Source of the DNA: Strix aluco
Taxonomy: Eukaryota; Chordata; Aves; Strigiformes; Strigidae
NCBI RefSeq assembly: GCF_031877795.1
Contig: NC_133940.1
Span: 7,007,985 to 7,071,984 of the forward strand
Direction of reading: 5' to 3'
DNA length: 64,000 nt
Positions 1 to 10,392 of the stretch are shown here, in pieces (positions within the stretch are counted from its first letter, which is position 1; each line of letters begins with the position of its first letter). Both the position numbers and the translations under genes were made by a program. Under the pieces are notes generated by a model. It was given only the letters and a program-made list of their open reading frames with translations, was not told the DNA's origin and did no database searches.

Positions 1-3000
1 GGAAGTCAGAGTGGATAACGAGGCATGCGTGCTAAAAATTGCATCTCATACAGTGGGGGAAAAGATGAGGATAACACTGGAGGAGAGACAAACCAACAGA
101 ACTGGATCCAGTCTCAAAAACCTTCGTCCCACACATATATATATCAAATTGATTGTTTTATGAATTAAGGCTGCCATTACAGAATAGCAGTAGGTATGTG
201 CTATTGAAATTACTGGAGAGTGAGTGTGAAAGGCTTCTGTTGTCAGTGATGCCCATAAAAAGTAACAAACCACTGTGTAATGGCATAATTTATTTTGTCC
301 AGGGGAAAGCAGAAACAGGCGTATTCAAAAAACTTGAAACAAACTGCTGGTTCACACCCTTCAGTAGATAGATGCCTTGGCAGAAGACACAAAAATTGCT
401 GTGGTAGATGCAGAAAGATTGTGGGAGACAGTAGAGGTGATTACCTTCCCTGAAGTGCAAGGAAAGGTCAGAGCTGCGTACCTTAAGTGGAGAGACTGTC
501 AGTCTGTGGGCTGGGGGAGCAGTCATGGACTGAGTCACTTCAGCTGTTGCTTCATCCCATATGTACGAGCCAGGTGAGGTGGTGAGGGTGAGGGCTAGGT
601 TGACTGGCCTGAAAAGTCAAACTTTTCTATTGGAAGAGGATGATACAATTACCAGGGAAATAAAACTTCTCCTGTTCTCTTTCTTCTGACCAAGCTAAAA
701 TCTGGGATGCCTGACTCCTTTTTAAATCTTCCTTATGTGACCTTTTGCTTGTTTCAGAGGCTAAGATCTGAAAACTCTATTGCAGGATTGTTTTTGGTAC
801 CAATTTAGCTGAATTTTGGAAGCTTAGTGGCAAAGCCACATTCTAAGAAAAACCTTTCTCTCAGGTCACAGTCTGCAACCACAGGGCGTCTTGGTTGACA
901 CACCTAGAGAAGCTTGCTGTTCCCATGAATGTAGCTGGTGATCTTTGGTGTTTGTACTCCAGAATTCACCAGATCCTGACACAGAAAAAGTGAATTATTG
1001 TTGCTATGTTCACTAGAAGCTGTGTGAGGATCAGGCAGAGTGACTCTCCAAGGGAGAGCAGAGAGCACTCTGAATTTCACAAGTGATACATTACATTCAA
1101 ATTTTTCTTGATTTTTTTTTTCAAATACACATTTTTCCTACTTCTGGCATCTACAACAAATCTCTTCAAAGTAGGAAACTCTTTTGCCTCATCTGGCATG
1201 CCTAAAAGAAAACCCAAACTTTTTCTACTTTTTTCTTCTAGTGAATACAAGTTATAATTTGCAAAACAGTCATGGCATGCTGCCATGTCAATCAAGCTTT
1301 TTAAAATGAGATTTGATATAAACACCGCTTGTTTAAATCCTGTGTCTACACAGGCCTACACATCTATGCTCTCGATGAAATGAATAGTTGTCAAAAGAAC
1401 AAAACACGCATTATCTATTCCTTACACTGACTTGAGTAATAACGAATACCATTACAAAGGAAGACTCTAGCAGATATGACAGAATTGGGATTTTGTTTTT
1501 TTAAAATCACATCAGGAACACTGTATTTGAATTAAAACATGGTAGTGTGTGCGGAGGTAATCAAATATCTGGCAGAATAAGAATCACCTATTTTAATTGA
1601 TCTTTATTGCCATAATGTTGGGAGAAGAGAGGGGCATAGGGGAGGATCATCATGAAATGAAGTTCTGTATGAAAACAAAATGTATTTGAAATTGTCAGAA
1701 AGATTCAGCCATGAAAGAAGATTTTAAGTACGTGGCTAAAGAATTTTTTATTTTCCAATACAATTTCTTCATGACCTATTTGTTGTAGAAAATCATTTCT
1801 TCCAGGAATATCAAGGGATAAGCATGTCTCATGTCAGTGTACCACCACCACCATCCAACCTTTACCGACCCTTTTTCCTGATTCACAAGCTCATGAAGTC
1901 AGCTGGAGCTTTTCTATTACCTTTTGTGATGTTCTCACTGATGTTTCCAATTCTGAGCTGGCTTCTGTCTGTACTTATCACTGAGGAATCCTATTCTGGG
2001 TTGTGGTGCTAACTCATTTTTCTTGTACATCACAATGCCTAAAATTTGTATTTAAAAAAGAATCGCCAAGGACAAACTTATCTTAATGATGGTGATATTT
2101 CCCTGGCAATATTTTTCCTCAGTGGTTTATATTACATTTTTAATGGATATCTGTTTTTCTCCTATCCAATTACAACGATCTAATATAGTGTTGCGTCCCA
2201 CTTCTGGTGCCTCTGTACCAGGACATTTCCTATTGAAACTCCATGCCTACAGATGAGGTAGTGTTATGGTTGAAATTTCATTTTATTTTGCTTGATTTAA
2301 GGGGCTTGGAAAAAGAAAATAATGATGAGAGCTTCCAGTCTCACCCATCTCTGATTTTCTAGTAGACAAAATACAACAGAGCTTAAACAATTTAGACTGA
2401 AGTGTCTTTTCATCAAATGTCAAACAAGCACCATTACACTCTGTGCTGCTTCTGCATGTAGCACCCTTCATTCCTTCCTAGCCCCAGCTGTAAGTTGCAG
2501 GTCTGAGTTACAGTTTAGTGAGTACAATTTATTTATAATAAAAGGAATTATGGAAACAGTTGGTGTGGAATGGTGCTACAGACACTAGAGAATCCCCTGC
2601 ACGTAACCAGCTCTGCACGTTGTGTAAAAGCCAACTCAAAACAAGTATGGATGCTGTAATATAGGGCTAGAACAGAATCATATCCAATATATAAAAGGGA
2701 AAGATGAAGCCTTTTCTTCTGTCCTTAAAAAAAATAATTCAATGCGAAGTTTGTAGGCACAGGAAACATCTTTATTGGTCCAACTAACTGCTATTCAAAT
2801 CCATCTTCTGTTAGATAAGAAAAGGTTTATACCTCTAAAAGTGTGCCCCAAAGCAGCCCAGTTTTTCCAGCTGCATCCTTTGTTCTAAGAAAGTATATTA
2901 CCTCTTCTCTGAAAACCTTGCCTTGCTTCTGGCCCCAAGCTACATCAGCTGCTGGAACAACCCCATTCAATCAACTGTACACAGATAAAGATCTTTTGCA

Positions 3001-3214
3001 GATATATTTTGAAGACATATGCAAGCAGTTATGTTTCTGTCTGTATTACTGGTGAAGCAATCTCCACCTCTGTCAGGAGGACAGGGTAAGGTAGTAGGCA
3101 CTTGTCAGGGGTAGTTGCGTTGTATGAGCATCCTGGCTGTGGAAGAGAAATAGTTGATGTATTTCTGTCAGTGGTAGGCACGCATTTGTAATGGTGTGAT
3201 AAATGCCTGCTTGT
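1..3214. other. Non-coding, AT-rich, nothing recognised
   Basis: No repeat family, RNA gene or convincing exon was recognised. Reading frames here are short, lack family motifs and are interrupted in all frames. A short AT dinucleotide run sits near 134-144. The stretch reads as ordinary intergenic or intronic vertebrate DNA. Confidence 0.6.
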
Positions 3215-3238
3215 GTAGGTCATATTTATATGACCTAC
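3215..3238. repeat. 24-bp near-perfect palindrome with nuclear-receptor-like half-sites
   Basis: Two 11-bp arms (GTAGGTCATAT and its exact reverse complement) flank a central TT. The arms contain AGGTCA (3217-3222) and TGACCT (3231-3236), an inverted repeat with an 8-bp AT-only spacer. AGGTCA is the core half-site of many nuclear receptors, but the classical oestrogen-receptor spacing is 3, so the regulatory reading is only a suggestion. Confidence 0.5.
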
Positions 3239-3423
3239 CCCACTTCTTTGTTTACAAGGTCCTTGTATTATTATCAAACAGTCAGCTTTAAATCCAAACC
3301 CCTTTTCTCCCTGCATATCTTGTCCCTCCTAACTCTTCCATGTGTTCTTCACCTCTCTCTTGCCTCCCCATTTACTTTGCAGTATTCACTTTCTGCCAGA
3401 CCTGCAAGAGAGAGACATTTTAC

Positions 3424-3700
3424 CAAGGCCTGTAGTGACAGGACAAGGAGCAACTGTTCTGAACTGAAAGAGGGTAGATTCATATTGGACACAGGGATAT
3501 TTTTAAAACGGATGGTGAGACACAGGAATGAGTTGCCCAGAGATGTTGTGGATGCCCCATCATTGGAAGTGTTCAAGGTCAGGTTGGATGAGGCTTTGAG
3601 CAACCTGATCTAGTGAAAGGTGTCCCTGCCCATGGCAGAGGTGTTGGACTATATGATCTTTAATGGTCCCTTCCAACCGAAACCATTGTATGATTCTATG
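3424..3700 (+). mobile_element. CR1 LINE, 5'-truncated 3' end
   Basis: This is the last ~277 bp of a chicken-repeat-1 type LINE on the plus strand. Visible hallmarks are the stretch around the GAACTGAAAGAGGGTAGATT block (3458-3480), the GAGTTGCCCAGAGATGTTGTGG block, the TGTCCCTGCCCATGGCAG block, the GGTCCCTTCCAACC block near the end, and a terminal ATTCTATG octamer. It closely parallels the 3' end of the larger CR1 at 33.6-36.2 kb. No target-site duplication is evident, as is usual for CR1. It is too short to encode anything; the frames across it are incidental. Confidence 0.92.
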
Positions 3701-5334
3701 TCCTGTCCACTGGGAAGAGGCAATTTTTCACATTTTAGTTTTTGAGGTCATACCAGTTCCTGTGTTTACATCTAGAGCCATTGGTTCTGCCCCTGAAAAC
3801 AACCTATCTAGTTCAGCATACTTAAACTTAGCCATTCTTCATGACAGTCCTTGATCTTATAGATTCAAAGGCACCCTTTCATTTTCTGTTGTTATTTATT
3901 GTTTAATACTCAGTATTACATCTACAATCAGCTTTTGACTACAGTGCTTACCATTCCACAACATCTGTACTTCCTGGATGAAGTCATCAGAGCTCATGAA
4001 TGCACGGAACTAATGAACCTTGAGAACAAAACTTCCCTTACAAGTGGATGCAATGGGTTCTCCAGATAATGTTTCTCTCAAATATTTGATTCCTCAACAA
4101 GCTACAAAGAAATTATAAAAAATAACAAAAGATGTGAAAGAGGAGTATCTTCACAGACTTCTAGATTATGGTTGTGACTTCTCAAAGTCAATCATCTAAA
4201 AGCTTGAAATCCGTGTTTTGGAAGGGAGGTAGTGTTAGTCCATATATACTTTCCCTGATTTGAACAGAAGATACAAAATTAAACTTGAATATATACTCAG
4301 TTCGTCCTTCACTTTTACATATTCTGACCACATATATTTTCTCCTCCCTTTCTGCCTCCCACCTCCTGCTTCTTTGCATTGCTCTTACTGCATAGTAAAT
4401 CTTTCAGAAATATTCTATGTGAATTGATCATTATCCTGTCTTGCCTATGTTATGTCAAGCAAGCACAAGAAGGACTCTTGTTTCTGAAACAGTCCATGTT
4501 TCTTGGTTCATTTATTTTCATATTAAGTTCAGATGGAGGATGAAGGATGCTATTTAAAAAAAAAAAATCAATTCAAGGACACAACAGAAAATGGTACTGT
4601 TATTACTGCACCTCATATAATCAAGGTACTAAAACTTTTCTAAGTTCTAAAAAGCAGACTGTGTTGCAGATTAGATATTTTCTCTCAGCTTTGAGTTCAG
4701 CTTCAATACTGCCATCTTCTTTCTGTTCTAATTTTCTTAATTCCTCAGAGCTTTAATTCAACTGTTACAGGTGTGTCCATTTCTTCCTCTTATCAGATCA
4801 GTTTCAAATATAAATGCTGCTGCCATATTTGATGCTATCTCAAAATTCTTTCCGGATATTATTTTTTTTTTTAGGGGTTTATCTTTTTTGCTGAAATCTT
4901 TGGAGAGTTAAGAGCCAGTACAAAGATAAATTATTTGGGGCACCTGGGCTTGACTTGCGTTGGGCAGATAGAAAACTTGATTCCATTTGGGGGAAAAAAA
5001 GTTACATTTACAGCTAACCAGGATCCTTGTTCATGTTTCTGAAACCAGAAGAGAGCAAAGTTAAGCCACTTACATCTCATAATCTGTCTCTCATCACTGT
5101 GTGCTATGATTTATTATTAAAGTGGTAATTCACTTTAACTGAGAGTACCTGTGCCTGAATGCTTCAAATCTCAGTACAAAAGTGGAAAGATGACAATATT
5201 TTTATCCAAAATCAATCATCTAATACCCTGATCTAAATCAAGGAAATAAGTTCAGTCAGGCCCCTTTTCTTCTTTTCCTTACAGTGACTTCTGAACTAAA
5301 TGTTATGCACCTTCTGGATGATGTCTTGAGACTG
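3701..5334. other. Non-coding, nothing recognised
   Basis: This is AT-rich sequence between the CR1 fragment and the ERVL-like element. I see no gene, repeat family or structured RNA, only short A or T runs near 4554-4567 and 4860-4872. Confidence 0.55.
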
Positions 5335-5369
5335 TGTCATGGTTTGAACTCAGCTGGCAGCTAAACACC
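5335..5369 (-). repeat. 3' LTR remnant (U5 terminal ~35 bp)
   Basis: The plus-strand text from TGTCATGGTTTGAAC to AAACACC repeats the edge of the LTR at 6055-6090 with a few substitutions. It retains the canonical TG/CA edge that the 5' LTR copy has lost. It is what remains of the downstream LTR after the internal deletion. Confidence 0.8.
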
Positions 5370-5458
5370 TGTTGTGGGCTTTGGAGTGGCTGCAAGATCT
5401 GTCATTTTGCTGTCAGATCCAGAGGCCTTCTTTTCCCTTTGAAGGTACTGAATAGTGT

Positions 5459-6012
5459 TTAATAGGACTCGGTAGGCATGGGCCAAGCCCCAGATGTTGC
5501 AGTGATCTGTGTCTCTCTGGAATTACCACGGTGACAGCATACTTTTTCCAAATATTTTACTAGTTCTTTGGGATTCTGCACCTGTTCAGGAGTGACGTTC
5601 CAATACACTGGAGGTGCCCACTGTTCTAGGTACTTGCCCATGCTACTCCACACCCCCAGCCACTCATAATTATCCAACCTTGGGGTAGATCCCCAGGTGA
5701 TACTCTTATAGTTGCTTAACCCTGAACAAAGCCTGAACCACGTGCAAGAACTGGCTCTCAGCAGTAAGACAACAATGTTAGTGTCAACATTCCAAGGATA
5801 TTCAAAATTCCCAAAATTCTCAAACACAATTGTAAGTAGCCTCAGAACCGATGACTTCATCATGCCATAGATCAGTGTTACATAGTACAGCAAAAACAAA
5901 ATCTTAATCCAACTCTCATGGGTGTAAGCAGCAGCATGGGGACTATATAGAGCAAATGAGGTGATAAAATTTTAAGAAGCCAAGCGATCAACATTATGAC
6001 CAGATCTGTCAT
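5459..6012 (-). pseudogene. gag: Degraded gag of the ERVL-like element
   Basis: The reading frame opens with an ATG at 6012, 16 bases downstream of the primer-binding site on the minus strand, and runs about 45 codons to a stop at 5878. It begins MTDLV and is followed by a hydrophobic stretch. A second frame (5899 to 5459, about 146 codons) takes over after a frameshift near 5880-5900. The second part contains a Trp- and Pro-rich segment (WAPPVYW near the middle) followed by an EQVQNPKELVKYLEK helix-like stretch, consistent with an N-terminal matrix-like Gag region. No capsid major-homology region or zinc knuckle remains because the element is deleted downstream. The gag call is by position and resemblance to avian ERV leaders; it is non-functional. 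Confidence 0.65.
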
Positions 6013-6027
6013 TATCTCAACCCTCAA

Positions 6028-6045
6028 GCCCCACGTTGGGCACCA
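6028..6045 (-). other. Retroviral primer-binding site, tRNA-Lys-like
   Basis: The minus strand reads TGGTGCCCAACGTGGGGC. It differs by one base from the standard 18-nt site complementary to the 3' end of tRNA-Lys(1,2) (TGGCGCCCAACGTGGGGC), used by several betaretroviruses, lentiviruses and spumaviruses. It begins 9 bases inside the LTR edge, the expected place for priming minus-strand DNA synthesis, and fixes the element's orientation. Confidence 0.85.
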
Positions 6046-6054
6046 AAGAAGGAC

Positions 6055-6478
6055 TCTCATGGTTTGAACCCGGCTGGCAGTCAAACACCACGCAGCCAGT
6101 CGCTCACCCTTCCACACCCGGTGAATGTGAGAGGAACTGAAGGAACACAAGGACAACTTGTGGGTTGAAATAAAAGAAAAACAGTTTAGTGATTGTAAAA
6201 ATACAAAACAATAACAAGAATAGGAAGTACAAATGGGTAATGCACAATGCTCACACCACCCACTGACCAATACCCAGCCTGCTCCCAGCCAGCAATCCTG
6301 ACAGAACGAAGATCCTGACATCACAGACCAGAAGCGAGAAAAAACCCTCCTCCTTTACATACTGAGCATAACGTCACATGATATGGAATACCCCAATGGC
6401 CAATCCAGGCCTGGCACTCCAGATGTGTCCCCTCCTAGCTCAAGAAAAGTTAACTCTATCCTAGCCAAAACCAGGACA
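6055..6478 (-). repeat. ERVL-type LTR (5' LTR of a minus-strand element)
   Basis: This 424-bp LTR starts on the minus strand with TGTCCTGGTTTTGGC and ends with a GGTTCAAACCATGAGA-type U5 edge, where the terminal CA has mutated to GA. Inside, on the minus strand, are a CACTAAACTGTTTTTC block (a likely degenerate ATTAAA polyadenylation region) and a TGAGCGACTGGCTGCGTGG block near the U5 end. These resemble LTRs widespread in birds. It would have supplied the promoter and polyadenylation signals of the element. Identification is from remembered family features, so a database search should set the subfamily. Confidence 0.82.
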
Positions 6479-7162
6479 ATCTGACTACCAAATGACAAGC
6501 ATTCATCGTGAAAGATTTTGAGTCCCTTCTAGTAGCTACAGCCCCTGTCTGGTTTAATCCCAACTCAAGCAGGTGAAGTTCATATCCTCCTTGATAAGAT
6601 TACACATGTAAACATGCTGATTGCACTGCCAGTTGTGGAGTGAATTCCTACTGATGGTATCAAGGTAAATTCCTGTGATTTTCTCACTACAGAGACTGGG
6701 TTTTAGAAATAGAACTCTTTCTAGCCTCACCAGTAGTCTCCAGATTAACAGTTTGTGTCATCTGAAATTACTACTAGATATCATTGGGCTCAGACAATTC
6801 AGTCACAGAGGGACAACCATTGACATTTGTGAGCATAAGATGCCATGTTCTGGCTTTATGTACCTCATATAAATCTTATTGGAGCCAATATGTTTTCCAT
6901 GGACTTCAGAGAGTTATACATGAAACCACACAAGCACAAAAAACCCCAGATCTTAACACTTCTTAGTTCTGTAAACAGAGATGAGTCTATTTGTAACTAC
7001 AGAGTGATTCTTTTACCTACATCTGAATATTCAGCACTAATACTCTTGCTGCTTATACCTTAAAACTATTCTGGGATATGTGAATATTGAATTATGAACA
7101 CATGAATATTATGCTAAAAACTAACTTTGGATAACTTGTCTGTGAAGATGTTTCATGAATAT
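6479..7162. other. Non-coding, nothing recognised
   Basis: This is unique-looking sequence between the ERVL-like LTR and the first copy of the local duplication. Three overlapping short frames occur (6675-7063), but none shows family features or splice context. Confidence 0.5.
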
Positions 7163-7284
7163 GAGCTGATGACAAACTTAATTAACATCACTGCAAAATG
7201 TGAAAGGTGCAAAAAAAACTGGTCAGGAAAGAAAGTAAAATTTAAAAATAAACAGAAAAGATCCTGTTGGACCATTTCACAACA
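7163..7284 (+). repeat. Diverged local duplication, copy 1
   Basis: This segment aligns by eye to 7720-7842, about 557 bp downstream. Shared blocks are GAGCTG.TGACAA, TTAATTAA, GGTCAGGAAAGAAA, an A-rich AAATAAACA-like block and a CATTTCA block. Identity is roughly 70% with few gaps. It could be an old tandem duplication or two copies of an unnamed dispersed repeat. Confidence 0.6.
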
Positions 7285-7719
7285 ACTAACCTCAGCTGAA
7301 CCACTGGATCTGTTAATCTTGAGTTGGTGAAAATTGTTGGTACCAGCTGTGAACTAACCACAGGTATGGATTCTTGTCCTGCTTGGACATTCAGTGTGCA
7401 GCCTCTGTATGTCCTTCTTGAGCACAAAGTATAAGTGTTTTCCTCCTCTATTTTTCTCCTCAAAGACAGAAGTAGATAACCTTTATTCCACTGCACGTGA
7501 GATTCAGTTCAGAATTTGGCTGAGGGTGCTTTTGGTTTTCATGTCAGAAATGGGACTTCTTTGGTCAGGCCATTCAGTTTTGCTCTAACATTTCTCTCTA
7601 TCATGATCACCATTGAGAAGAGGTCACATAGCATGGAGATCCTTTCTGATCCCTTCTGTAAGGCAGAAAAGAAATATTGAAATGTCTGCTTTGGAAGCAA
7701 AACCACACCAGTTTAATAG

Positions 7720-7842
7720 GAGCTGTTGACAAGGTTAATTAATATAATGGGAAAATTTGAGAGATGTAAACAATAGGTCAGGAAAGAAACTAAGATTAAA
7801 AATGTATATAAAACAAAATATCTTGTCAGATCATTTCATAGT
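7720..7842 (+). repeat. Diverged local duplication, copy 2
   Basis: This is the second copy of the segment at 7163-7284, in the same orientation. The longest shared run is GGTCAGGAAAGAAA. Flanks outside the ~122-bp core do not align well by eye, so the duplicated unit is short or the edges have decayed. Confidence 0.6.
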
Positions 7843-10158
7843 ATTTCACAAAGGGCTAGGAGGGAGAGCTAAAAATCATCAATCTATTTTTTAGGAATAA
7901 CATAAATCCTTCCTTATCCTGCCTCTTGCAACCTCTTTCTGGGCAGTTCTGCTATCTATAGGGAAGTAGCAGAGCTTCCTTTCTGAAGGTAGAATCTGAG
8001 TTATGTAATTTTTTATTGCCTTTCTTCCATATTCTTTCTTTACCATATTCCTTATCAGCTTTCACAAAATGTTCATTTCTTCTGCATGTTATCCACTAAC
8101 ACAATCCTAATAACACACCTTTGATTTATGCTTTCTCCATTCCTTGTAGTCACCCGAGATTCTGTATTTATTGAGTCTCAAGAGAGTAATTGCAAAGAGC
8201 AAGGCCTATGTTTTTGTGATTTTTACAGAATTGATGGTACTGTGCATGTAGTTTTACTCCATACATAAAGTCTTCAGTGTTCCTTGCCCTATCAGTACAA
8301 AATGTTGTATAATAAAGTAAGCATAATAATAAATAAATAGTATGACTACAAATCTGGTTCAGCTGTAATTTGCCAGGTTAGAAAAATCTCTGTTTTACTA
8401 AAGAGCCCTTCATTACAGAGTATTGTAATAAATCAAAATCTGTCAAGAAAAAAAAAATCCTACTTATTGCAGAAAGTTGCTTTGACGCTAATGCCTCTTT
8501 ACTTCTCATGAGAGGATTAACTCAGGGTCTTAAAAGTGCAAAGGAACCCAATCTGTCAACTTAAAAGACTTTTTCAATGTGCAAATAAATAGATTAATTT
8601 CCTTATAAAGCCAGTGTGTCACCACCAGATATGAGTCTCACGTTTCCTCTAGCTCCCTGTGAGTGGTAGATGTCTTTTCTGACATTTTTTTTACAAAAAA
8701 AACCCCTCTACTGTTTTTTTGTATTAGGAAGACCATTATGTCCTTGGGTAATACAGACCTGTGCACATTTTTATTTTCTTATTCTGTAAAGAATTCTAGG
8801 AGACTAACTGGGATTAGACCATCTTTCTTTTTTTTTTTTTTTTTTTTTTTTTTCTTTTTTTCCTTCTTCTGGATAGGTTCTGGTGAATTCCTCTTCAGTA
8901 TTGGAACAAGGAGTCTGACATTCATTTAAAAACCAGCAATACTGTGGGTTTACTGCTTTTTTAATATTTTCATGGCCTGAATTCAGGGAAGGGTTTCTAA
9001 TAAGTTGTAGTCCAATTTATCTGTGAAAAGGTTTTGCAAAGAATCCTGCTATTAGACATTTGTTTAAATTTGTGACTGAATAGGTTCTTAAGTGACCATG
9101 GAAATATATTTTTGAATACAGATTATTTTTCTGCTGAGGGAAGGTCGTATGAATTAAGGTACCTACATGTGGTGGTGTGTCCTTATCAGAAGATACAATA
9201 CCTGTGATACTGCACAACTACTTGACATTTAAAATTACAGTGACTGGTGCAAGTTTGCATATAAATTATACAAATTACAACAGTTATGTTATTTTCATGT
9301 TCTGCAAAGCCATGTCTGCAGCACTTAGAAGTTCTGAACCATTCCCAGCATTAGTCTTTAAATTTCCCCTATAGAACGTGTCTAAAACACCCATTTAACA
9401 AAGATAAATTCACACCTGAGGTCTGCTGCCTTCAGTTGTATAAGCTCATGTCTTTACACAGAAATGCCATTTTTAATTTTTTTTCTTTTAAAGTAAAAGG
9501 CAGAAAGCTTTTAACTTAGGTGCCTGGATCCCTCCCTGCTTTTGGACCGTATACCTAGATACAAGCTTCTGAACAAGCAGGAGTCATGACGTTTGGTACT
9601 GAAAGTAGTAAAGACAGGGACTCTGCTCTCTAAAGATTTCTTCAAGTTCATATTGAGAGGGATCTCTTGCTACATTGCTGGGGCAGAGGGAGGTCAGGAC
9701 TAGTACACATAAAATGTTTCCTTTTAGAAAGAGATTTCTTCACAGACAATTAGGAAGCTTTTGTAAAGGTATATCAGATGGAGCTTTATTTTGTTTGCTT
9801 CTAACTCCAAGGATGTAAATACCTGAACAGCTGGAAACAAGTAAAACAGGTGACAAGATCATATATTGCAATAGCTGAGAACAATGTAAAGCATATTGCA
9901 GTATTGATGGAAATTATGCATGTGAGCTTCTTGGTTTCTCCAAGGACTGTTCTCATTTCATCTCCATCCATTAACAGTGACTTCGTTTCCATGGAGTGTT
10001 AAAACATTGTATTTTCTTTACAAGTTTCTTCATGTATCGCTATCAAAAATATTTCTTTTTTGTCTCTTCATCAATTACTGAGAAATAAGAAAAGGATACA
10101 ACAAAAAACCTGAAAGACAAGGAAATATAATTAATTATTCTGGTTTATCAAGCTATCT
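7843..10158. other. Non-coding with a long T tract
   Basis: No gene was recognised. The stretch holds the T tract listed separately at 8828-8861. The frame across that tract (8663-8929) is explained by the homopolymer and carries no motif. Confidence 0.55.
8828..8861. repeat. Poly-T tract (26 T, C, 7 T)
   Basis: A run of 26 T is followed by one C and 7 more T. On the minus strand this is an A tract that could be the tail of an old retrocopy, but I could not recognise a gene or SINE in the adjoining 8862-9000 sequence, so it is listed only as a simple repeat. Confidence 0.9.
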
Positions 10159-10392
10159 TTACCATCTGGTGTAATAGGAAATAACATAATGAGTTTTAGA
10201 TTTGCCCATCATGGTAGCAAATATTCTCTGGACTGCCAAACCAATCTTAACACGTTGTCTCCTAAATGTATTGTCATACTTCGTTAAAAGCCATAGACCA
10301 TACTGTGTCTGGACCTTCCAAGGGTTCCCAAGGGCCTTAGCTGCCCAACAAGCACCGTGAGCATTAGCTCTTAATGCTGGGTTTCCCTTCAA
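10159..10392 (-). other. Unidentified exon-like open reading frame
   Basis: A 77-codon minus-strand frame without internal stops starts just after a possible splice acceptor (CCTTCTAG, with TTCTTTTGTAG slightly upstream) and ends over a possible donor (ACCAGATG|GTAAAG), where the in-frame TAA lies inside the donor itself. The peptide has balanced composition with several Trp, Lys and Arg and reads more like real protein than most frames here, for example ANAHGACWAAKALGNPW. I do not recognise the family. If the upstream TAG acceptor were used, an in-frame TAA would follow at once, so only the inner acceptor keeps the frame open. It could be an exon, a pseudogene scrap or chance. Confidence 0.2.

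Larger units (their letters stand above)
5335..6478 (-). mobile_element. Internally deleted ERVL-like endogenous retrovirus
   Basis: Read on the minus strand the order is a complete LTR (6478 to 6055), a lysine-tRNA-like primer-binding site (6045 to 6028), a leader with broken gag (from 6012), and then an abrupt join to the last ~35 bp of an LTR (5369 to 5335). The two LTR ends share the same terminal sequence (CTGCCAGC...GTTTGAACC...CATGA in either orientation), which marks 5335-5369 as the U5 edge of the 3' LTR. All pol, any env and most of the 3' LTR are missing, so one deletion from gag into U5 is the simplest explanation. The LTR start (TGTCCTGGTTTTGGC on the minus strand) is typical of a very common avian ERVL LTR group. 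No clean target-site duplication was found. Confidence 0.85.

Noticed and set aside
5878..6324. 148-codon minus-strand frame crossing the ERVL-like LTR
   Set aside because: Its first two thirds lie in LTR and primer-site sequence; only the part from 6012 belongs to gag.
8663..8929. 88-codon plus-strand frame
   Set aside because: It is created by the T tract (a run of Phe) and has no motif or splice context.
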